Assembly (NCBI GenBank): GCA_038239195.1
Contig: JBBSEZ010000061.1
Coordinates: forward strand, 1 to 29,735
DNA: 29,735 bases
DNA from: JBBSEZ01 sp038239195
Lineage (GTDB): Bacteria; Planctomycetota; Planctomycetia; Gemmatales; Gemmataceae
Direction: 5' to 3'
In this document: piece by piece, positions 23,846 to 29,735 of the stretch
Position numbering within the stretch: the first letter of the stretch is position 1
How the letters are laid out: every line of letters starts with the position of its first letter
Translations under genes and position numbers: made by a program
The notes under the pieces: model-generated
The model's input: only the letters and a program-made list of their open reading frames with translations
Databases searched by the model: none
Told to the model about the DNA's origin: nothing

Positions 23846-24046
23846 GCGACCTGACCGACAAAGGAAGCGGTGGTCGGGCGCTCGCTGGTTGGACGGATTG
23901 GTCTTCCCCCCATCTCCGTCCCGGTCCCCCGGCCGCAGACCGGCGAGTGTCCAGACGCGCTTCTCCCATCCCCCTCACTCCCCAACGCAAGTCAAACGAT
24001 CTCTTCCCCGGAGCCACCCGAAACCTCGGGTGGCTTCCGTCTTTTT
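23846..24046 (+). ncRNA. Predicted sigma-54-driven small RNA, about 200 nt
   Basis: The boundaries are inferred from the sigma-54 promoter (start about 23846) and the U-tailed hairpin ending at 24046. The segment has no ATG with a ribosome site. A GTG-started frame runs through it into the transglutaminase gene, but it lacks a proper site and would place a signal peptide internally. It may be a separate regulatory RNA, or an attenuated leader for the gene at 24158, with read-through giving the long mRNA. Confidence 0.45.
24013..24046 (+). terminator. Rho-independent terminator
   Basis: GCCACCCGA (24013-24021) and TCGGGTGGC (24026-24034) form a perfect 9-bp stem with an AACC loop, followed by TTCCGTCTTTTT. 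It lies 323 nt after the helicase stop and 112 nt before the transglutaminase start, so it closes either the helicase message or the sigma-54 transcript. Confidence 0.75.
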
Positions 24047-24157
24047 CCGGCCGAATGGCGGCCTCGGCGCTCCTTGACCGGCGCCCCGCCCAGGTTTATT
24101 TTTGGAGACGTTCCCGGCTACCCGCTTCGGGCCGTCGCTCCTTCGAGGACAACTTCC

Positions 24158-25194
24158 ATGAGAACCGCACACCTGGCCCTGCTGGTGCCCCTGCTGTTCG
24201 CCGCCCCGGTGACGGCCCAGAGTGCGGCCTTCAAGCTGGAGACCAGGCCGGCGAAAAAGATCGAGGCCGTCCTGACGCTCGCCGTGCGCGCGCCCAACCT
24301 CAAGGCGAAGGAATGGTTCGTGGTGGCGGCCCGGCCGTCGGCCTTGCCCGGCCAGCGGGACGTCCGCTCCACGCTGCTCCCCGCCGGGAAGGACGCCCTG
24401 GAGCTCAGCGCATGGCAGCGACCCATCCTCCTGGCCCGCGTCCCGGGCGGGGCGCGCGGGGCCAAGGAAATGAAGATGACGGCCCACTACCGCGCTACCC
24501 TGCAGGCGCGGAAACTGGTGCCGCTCGAGGCGGGCGAAGCAGCGCCGGCCGTGGCCCCGCTGACGCCCGCTGAGCGCCGCGCCTACCTGGCGGCCACGCC
24601 GCGCCTCGACCACGGGTCGCCGAAGTTCCAGGCCTGGAGGCTAGCGCACCGTCTCAAAGCTCAGCCGGGCGAGCTGGACCTCGACACGGCGCGGCGCGTG
24701 TTCCGGACGATCCAGAAGCGCTTCCACACCCGGTCAAGGGAGAACTCAAAGCGTCGGCCCTGGCGCCGGTCGGCAAGTGCGACTGCGCCGGAATGGCGGC
24801 GGTGTTCGTCGCCGCCTGCCGGGCCAACGGCGTCCCGGCGCGGATGCTGGTCGGGCGCTGGGCGAGCTCGGCCAAGGCCCCGAAAAAGGGCGTGGAGTAC
24901 GAAGGCCAGTGGCACGTCAAGGCGGAGTTTTACGCGCGCGGCATCGGCTGGGTGCCGGTGGACCTCTCGTCGGCGGTGGTGTGGGACAAGTCGCCGGAGG
25001 GGCTGCGTTACTTCAGCAACGACCCGGGCGACTTCCTGACGCTGCATCTCGATCACGACCTGGTGTGGGACACGGTCCATTGGGGCAAGGCGACCGCGAC
25101 GTACCTGCAAGGCTTCGACTGGCGCGTGAGTGGGGAGGGGAAGATCGACCCGTTCACGACCCGGGAGACGTGGGTGGTGAAGGTGGTGCCGTGA
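24158..25194 (+). pseudogene. Exported transglutaminase-like protein, frameshifted
   Basis: The ATG at 24158 follows GAGGA by 9 nt and begins a signal peptide (MRTAHLALLVPLLFAAPVTA). Residues 20-190 form a beta-rich N-terminal region and a helical part ending RTIQKRFHT. The frame then fails at 24729-24731. One more C in this C run continues it as PVKGELKASA, then KCDCAGMAAVFVAACRANGVPAR, the transglutaminase core with Cys nucleophile. WHVKAEFYARGIGWVPVD follows with the His and Asp of the triad. The repaired protein is about 345 residues. All catalytic residues survive beyond the shift, so the lesion is recent or a sequencing error. It probably acts outside the cytoplasm as a protease or transamidase. 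The leader may come from the sigma-54 promoter at 23820. Confidence 0.8.
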
Positions 25195-25248
25195 GGGGCG
25201 CGGGAGTGTTGGCCCGACTCCGCCCTTCAGGGGCCTCTCCTTCCAGCG

Positions 25249-25273
25249 CGTGCTGTGCTGCCGTTCCAGCACG
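25249..25273. other. Hairpin between convergent genes
   Basis: CGTGCTG (25249-25255) and CAGCACG (25267-25273) pair around an 11-nt loop in the short gap between the transglutaminase stop and the minus-strand hypothetical. It could serve both genes as a weak bidirectional terminator, but there is no U tract. Confidence 0.3.
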
Positions 25274-25275
25274 TC

Positions 25276-25575
25276 CTATCCTTCGCTCGCCCTGACCGCC
25301 AGCACGTCGGTGACAATCTCGGCAGCGGGCCGGCCCTCCATCACACTGAGCGAGGCCAGGAGCTCTTCGAGGCGCATGCTGAAGTCGCGAAAGTGTTCCG
25401 AAGAGGGCAGCACCTGAACCACGGGCTCGCCGTTGTCATCGACGGGGCCGCCGAAGACCAGCAATTCGGGCCCGGGATAGGGTTGTACCTTCCAGGCCTT
25501 CCCGAGCAAGTAGGAGCGGACGTCCGCGACGCGAACCTTGGCAAGTCGCGCGTCGATCCATGCGAGGTGATTCAT
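25276..25575 (-). CDS. Hypothetical protein (99 aa)
   Basis: The ATG at 25575 opens MNHLAWIDARLAKVRVADVRS, followed by YLLGKAWKVQPYPGPELLVF, GGPVDDNGEPVVQVLPSSEH and FRDFSMRLEELLASLSVMEG, ending at TGA. It is soluble and acidic, with an alternating helix/strand pattern and an amphipathic helix in the C-terminal third, and reads like a complete small domain. I do not recognise a family. The ribosome site is weak (GCGAGAG). It is convergent with the transglutaminase gene and divergent from the HEAT-like gene, with 210 nt between. The frame extends upstream only as a shadow of the HEAT-like gene and is not used. Confidence 0.65.
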   Translation of the reverse strand: MNHLAWIDARLAKVRVADVRSYLLGKAWKVQPYPGPELLVFGGPVDDNGEPVVQVLPSSEHFRDFSMRLEELLASLSVMEGRPAAEIVTDVLAVRASEG

Positions 25576-25785
25576 TGCGGCTCTCGCCCAAGACCTTCTC
25601 CCCCCCAACGCGCCCGCAGTGCGGGAGCGCCAGCGAAGTTGACACGTTAGCACAGCGCAATTCCCGGCGAAAGAGGCTCGCCAAAACCGCCGCGCTTTCG
25701 CTCTCGTCAATCTCCCATCCTTGACGCGATCCCCCGCCGAGGTTATCGTCTTCACATCGTTCCTCCCCTCGCAAGGGCCCCGCTC

Positions 25786-27558
25786 ATGGCGAAGCACAGC
25801 GCCCCCCGCGAAGCCTCCTGGGCCCTGGTCGAGGAGCTCCTGCAGCGCGGCGATCCCGCCTTCGTCGAGGAGCTGCGCCGCCTCACCGACGCCGACCGCC
25901 TCGGCACCTTCGCCGCCCGCTGGTACGCCGACACGCGCCCCGCCGCCCGCCGGCTGCTCTTCGACTACCTCGACCGGCCGCTCAACGCCTTCCGCCACGA
26001 TGCCCTCGTGAAGCGCCTCTTCAAGCTCGCCGAGCGCGCCGAGGACGACGAGGTGATGGCCCGCTTCCTCGTGTTCTTCGACCGCTCCGTGCGCCGCGTC
26101 GTCCGGAAGGTTCGGCGCTACGACGTCGCCAGGAACAACTTCTCGATCGAAGAAGTTCTCGCCGTCCCGCAGGGGAGCGCCATGTGGCGCCCGCACGAGC
26201 GCTTGCTGGGGCCCTACCCCATCGACGAGGCCACGCGCACGCGCTGGGAGAAGGGCCGGCTCTTCTCGACCGCCACCCGCCGCTACCTGCGCCGCCGGGC
26301 CTGGCGCTACTTCCGCCTCCTCGGCAAGCGCCGGCCCGAGCGCTACGTGCCGGCCCTCGCCGCCGCCCTGAAGTGCTACCGCGACGAGGACGTGGCCGAC
26401 GGCCTCGCCCTGCTCGACAACTGGGGGCTCGTCCACGCCCTCTTTCACCACTGCCCCGCCCTGAGCGCCCGGCCGCGCGGCTGGGTGCCGGCGCCCGGCC
26501 GGTCCCTGCGCGAGCTGGCCCCCGCGCCGATCTACGAGCCCCTGTGGCTGGCCGCGCCGCGCGCGCTGCTCGACCTGGTGCGCGAGGCGCGCTGCCGGCC
26601 GGTGCGGCAGTGGGCCCTCCATCTGGTCCGGCACAACCACTAGGCAATCCTCCGCGAGCTGTCGCCCGAAGAACTGCTCGCCTGGCTCGGCCACTCCGAC
26701 CCGGCCATCGTCACCGTCGCCGCCGAGGTTTTGCGCGACCTCCCCGACCTGGCCTCCCTGGGCGTGGAGCGCCTGCTCGCCCTGCTCGACGAGCCCAACC
26801 CGGAGACGCTGGAGATCGTCTGCGACTTGCTGAGGGCCCGCCTCGCCCCCGAGCAAATCGCCCTGGCGCAAGCAGCGCATCTCGCGGGGCAGCGCCCGGT
26901 GCCGGTGGCGCGGCTGGGGCTCGCCTGGCTGCAAAGTAAGTCGCCCGGCACCTCCGAGGAGCGCTCGGCGCTGCTGGCCCTCGTGGACGCCGAGTCGGTC
27001 CCCGTGCGGCCCGAGATCGTCCGCTGGCTGCGCGGGGTACTCGGCGCGGCGGCCGACTTCCAGGTCGATTGGGTACTCGAATACCTCGATAGCCGGCACG
27101 CCGACGTCCGCGCCGAGGGCTGGGCGTGGCTCCTCGCCGAGCCGCGCGCCGCCGAGGACGTCGCCGTCTGGCAAAGGCTCCTCGAATCGCCCTACGACGA
27201 CGTTCGCCTGCGGCTGGTCGCGGTGCTGGAGGGGCTGCTCGCCGACCGCCCTGCCCTCTCCCTCGAGCGCGGCCGACTCGACGCCGGGCTGGTCCGCCTC
27301 CTGTGGGCGACCGTCCTGCTCAACATCCACCGCGGCGGTCGGAGCAAGCCGGCCGTGGTCGGCCAGGTGGTCCGCCGCCTCGTCCGCTGCCCGGAGGAGG
27401 CCCCGCACCTGTTGCCGCTCCTTGCCGTGGCGCTGCGCTCGGTGCGCGGGCCGGAATGGCGGGCGGGCCTGGCCGGGCTGGTCGGGGCGGTGGAGCACAA
27501 TCCCGCCCTCCGGCCGCTCGTCGAACGTGCGTTCCCGGAGTTGAAGTTCGCGACGTGA
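25786..27558 (+). pseudogene. HEAT-like repeat protein interrupted by an in-frame TAG
   Basis: The first part (285 residues, from the ATG at 25786) ends WALHLVRHNH at a TAG at 26641-26643. The same frame continues without a shift through AILRELSPEELLAWLGHSD to FPELKFAT at 27558, a further 304 residues. Both parts consist of paired helices of about 35-40 residues (for example HDALVKRLFKLAERAEDDEV, and DVRAEGWAWLLAEP), like HEAT repeats, and the break falls inside such a pair. A CAG-to-TAG change would explain it. Without the stop the product has about 590 residues. It precedes a SWIM zinc-finger gene. HEAT-like and SWIM proteins occur together in MoxR/vWA clusters such as E. coli yeh. A sequencing error or a true nonsense mutation are both possible. 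Confidence 0.75.
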
Positions 27559-27676
27559 CGCGTAGTCTGGAGGGAGGAGAAAAGGGGGCCGGGCAGGTAT
27601 CCGAGACCATCGTGCTGCGGCGTTCCGCCGCGGTTGAGTTTGGCCCGCGATGCTTCCCCAGGGACGTTGTTCTTCT

Positions 27677-27744
27677 GGCCGGGGCCTCTGCCTCTGACCG
27701 GCCTGAGGCAACGAGTTCACCGGTCAGAGGCACAGGCCCCGGCC
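27677..27744. repeat. 25-bp inverted repeat between the HEAT-like and SWIM genes
   Basis: Arms 27677-27701 and 27720-27744 pair at 24 of 25 positions around an 18-nt loop. The arms begin GGCCGGGGCCT and end CCTCTGACCGG. There is no T run, so it is not a normal terminator. The rest of 27559-27871 holds no gene, only the smaller hairpin at 27828-27850. Confidence 0.65.
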
Positions 27745-27827
27745 TTGGTGAACGCCCCTGGTCGGCGCCTCGAAGTCGGGACTGCCTGGCCCCCTTTTCC
27801 TCCCCCCTTTCTCCCTCACCCCCAATC

Positions 27828-27850
27828 CCTCTCTCAAATTAGGAGAGGGG
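27828..27850 (+). other. Small hairpin just before the SWIM gene
   Basis: CCCTCTC (27828-27834) and GAGAGGG (27844-27850) pair around a 9-nt AT-rich loop, about 20 nt before the start codon. Hairpins of this CCCTCTC/GAGAGGG type are common dispersed sequences in GC-rich bacteria. Confidence 0.4.
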
Positions 27851-27871
27851 AAAACGAGGAGGCGCCCGACC

Positions 27872-29563
27872 GTGGAGCTCACCGTCGCCTACAAGGGCCA
27901 CAGCGGCGTCCGGCGCATCCTCAACGGCGTGGAGGTGTCGCTGGCGCCCAACCTGCGCCGCGACCGCGTCAGCTTTGTGGGCACGTTGCTCCAGCCGCTG
28001 CGCTTCCGCGAGGCCGTCAGCGCCCTGCACGACGTCGTCGTCAGCGACCTGCGCTACAAGGCGCGCGACAAAAGTGCCTACCAGGCCCACCTCGCCGCCG
28101 AGAAGGAGCGCGCGGCGACCATCCGCCAGGGCGCCTCCAGGGCTGCGCGGGCCGAGGCGAAGGCGCGCTTGCCCCTGCCCATCCCCGAGGGGCTGGAGGG
28201 GCGCTTCCGCGCACTGCGCTCGCGCTACTGGGGGGCCCGGGACAAATACTCCGACCACGTGTCCCGGACCGACCCGGCGCTGTGGCGCTTGTTGATGCCG
28301 TGCGACCCGGTCATCACGGTGGCGCCCGACGTCCTCTTCTTCGAGTGCTTCAGCGCCGACGAGAGCAGCTACGGCTGTTTGACGGTCGAGCGCGGCGCCT
28401 TCCGCGCCGAGGAGGCGGTGGCGCTGGGCACCACAAACGTCGATTACTCCTGGGGCCTCTACGAGCAGTTCCAGAAGTTGCGCAGTTACCGCCAGACGCG
28501 CTTCGAGATCGACCCGGTCGGCTTCGAGGTCCACGTGGAGCAGGAGGCCGGCTATCGCGAGGAGAAGATCGACCTGCCGCCGAGCTGGCTGCGCGGCTTC
28601 ATGCAGATGCAGGCCGCCATGAGCTTGCCCCTGCGCCGCGTACCCGTCAGCCGCGAGGGGCTCTACGGCGTGCTGGCCTGGCTGAAGCTCCACCGGGCGA
28701 AGAAGGGCTCGCGGGCGCTGCGCTTCGAGCTGACCCCGGGGCGCCCCGTGGAGCTGGTGCTCGAGCCGTGGGAGAAGCGCATCGTCCTGCACGGGACGCC
28801 CTATGCGGGCAGTCGCGCCGAAACGATCCGCACCTGGGGACGCGACCGGCTGCGCCTGCTGGCGCGGCTGTTGCCGCTGGCGGAGGGGGCTGAGGTTTAC
28901 CTGCTGGGCAGCGGGCTGCCGAGCTTCTGGTCGGTGCGCATGGGCGAGATGCGCCTGGTGCTGGGCCTGTCGGGCTGGACCGCCAACGACTGGACGGGCG
29001 GCAGCGCCCTCGACCAGCTCGCCCCACCCGCCGAGCCCGACACCGCCCTCCTCCGCCAACTGGGCGCGGCCTTCGTGGCCAGCCCGATGCTGACGTTTGA
29101 GCAGGTGCGCCAGCGCACCAAGGCCGCGCCCGCGCTCGTGGCGGCCGGGCTGAACCGGCTCGCTCAGCTCGGGCAGGTGATCCACGACCTGCCCGCCGGC
29201 GCGTACCGCTGGCGCCAGATCATGCCGTCGGCCCTCTCGACGCACGAGTTGGGCCCGGAGGCGCCCGAGACGGCAGCGGGGCGGGATCTGGTGAAGCAGC
29301 GCCAGGTGCGCCTGGAGCGCAACGAGCCGTCGGGGGCCTCCGGGCTGCGCCTGCTCGCCGGCAAGGTGAGCGGCACGGCGGCCGAGGTGGTGCTCGACCC
29401 CGATGGCCGCATCGTGCGCGGCAAGTGTACCTGCTCGCACCACCACCAGTTCGGCCTGCGCCGCGGGCCCTGTCGCCACCTACAAGCGCTGCGGCGGGCG
29501 GGACAGGGGGAGGGAGTGCGTTCCTCCTCGCTGGACGAGTGGTATCGTTCGTTGTGGAATTGA
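27872..29563 (+). CDS. SWIM zinc-finger protein (YehQ-like)
   Basis: 563 residues from a GTG with GAGGAGG 9 nt upstream. The N-terminus (MELTVAYKGHSGVRRILNG) and the region about 60-480 have no catalytic motif I recognise. A SWIM finger lies near residues 513-536: CTCSHHHQFGLRRGPCRHLQ, that is CxCx13CxH, preceded by VVLDPDGRIVRGK as is usual for these fingers. SWIM domains bind DNA or protein. In E. coli a SWIM protein (YehQ) lies in a cluster with a MoxR-type AAA ATPase, a vWA protein and a large HEAT/WGR-like protein. Here the upstream gene is HEAT-like and the downstream gene starts 31 nt later, so a similar cluster is possible. The molecular function is unknown. Confidence 0.85.
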   Translation: MELTVAYKGHSGVRRILNGVEVSLAPNLRRDRVSFVGTLLQPLRFREAVSALHDVVVSDLRYKARDKSAYQAHLAAEKERAATIRQGASRAARAEAKARLPLPIPEGLEGRFRALRSRYWGARDKYSDHVSRTDPALWRLLMPCDPVITVAPDVLFFECFSADESSYGCLTVERGAFRAEEAVALGTTNVDYSWGLYEQFQKLRSYRQTRFEIDPVGFEVHVEQEAGYREEKIDLPPSWLRGFMQMQAAMSLPLRRVPVSREGLYGVLAWLKLHRAKKGSRALRFELTPGRPVELVLEPWEKRIVLHGTPYAGSRAETIRTWGRDRLRLLARLLPLAEGAEVYLLGSGLPSFWSVRMGEMRLVLGLSGWTANDWTGGSALDQLAPPAEPDTALLRQLGAAFVASPMLTFEQVRQRTKAAPALVAAGLNRLAQLGQVIHDLPAGAYRWRQIMPSALSTHELGPEAPETAAGRDLVKQRQVRLERNEPSGASGLRLLAGKVSGTAAEVVLDPDGRIVRGKCTCSHHHQFGLRRGPCRHLQALRRAGQGEGVRSSSLDEWYRSLWN

Positions 29564-29594
29564 CGGACGTCGATCCCGCCCGGAGGCGACGCGA

Positions 29595-29735
<141 letters not shown>

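Noticed and set aside
23870..24157. GTG-started extension of the transglutaminase gene through the small-RNA segment
   Set aside because: It would cross the terminator and place the signal peptide about 100 residues inside the protein.
26641..26643. TAG read as pyrrolysine or programmed read-through
   Set aside because: No supporting structure or pyrrolysine genes are visible; mutation or base error is simpler.
25576..27720. Minus-strand extension of the 99-residue hypothetical to over 800 residues
   Set aside because: It runs antisense to the HEAT-like gene, is low-complexity, and the ATG at 25575 starts the only protein-like part.

Overview
The window is about 29.7 kb of very GC-rich DNA. 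Its gene content points to a planctomycete, probably of the Gemmata/Isosphaera side. The markers are a secreted multihaem PSCyt1/DUF1549/DUF1553 protein next to a Tat-exported DUF1501 protein, a TIGR02996-type mini-protein, zinc-ribbon/membrane proteins whose N-termini all read C-x2-C-x16-C-x2-C, a GALA-like leucine-rich-repeat protein, and an ECF-like sigma factor with a long extra N-terminus. The last 100 bases collapse into poly-C and poly-G, as at the end of a short-read contig, so this is probably a draft or metagenome contig.

Layout. 1-383: a 38-residue TIGR02996-type ORF and a terminator. 384-5915 (minus): a sigma factor followed by a 1420-residue protein that combines a Lon-type (S16) domain with an intact Ser/Lys dyad and several GAF domains. 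5916-6941: a mostly non-coding kilobase holding a small predicted transcript with a large palindrome. 6942-9187: an LRR gene, a two-gene cassette (one frameshifted ORF plus a ribbon-helix-helix-like protein), and a collapsed LRR relic that repeats the 3' end of the LRR gene. 9188-9928 (minus): an RsuA/RluB-type pseudouridine synthase. 10240-14635: five tandem zinc-ribbon/linker/membrane paralogues. 14859-19108 (minus): the PSCyt1-DUF1549-DUF1553 and DUF1501 operon. 19258-19399: a REPIN-like palindromic element. 19498-21240: an exported protein with two cyclase (kynurenine-formamidase-like) halves. 21374-23689: a SWIM-SNF2 helicase. 23690-24157: an intergenic stretch with a consensus sigma-54 promoter and a terminator about 200 nt downstream. 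24158-25194: an exported transglutaminase-like gene with a frameshift. 25276-25575 (minus): a 99-residue hypothetical. 25786-29563: a HEAT-like gene split by an in-frame TAG and a SWIM zinc-finger protein. 29595 to the end: a truncated start of another gene.

How the parts may work together. The sigma factor and the protease/GAF protein share a strand, are about 120 nt apart and end at one strong terminator, so they look like a sensing and transcription unit. The DUF1501 pair is the usual planctomycete outer-surface pair. The HEAT-like and SWIM genes resemble the SWIM part of MoxR/vWA neighbourhoods, with any remaining members beyond the contig end. Three genes are interrupted: two by apparent loss of one C in a C run, one by a TAG. 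Sequencing error must be excluded before calling them pseudogenes. The most interesting signals are the sigma-54 promoter with its terminator-bounded RNA, the S16-GAF/sigma operon, the cyclase protein whose halves have lost complementary metal ligands, and the LRR-flanked two-gene cassette.
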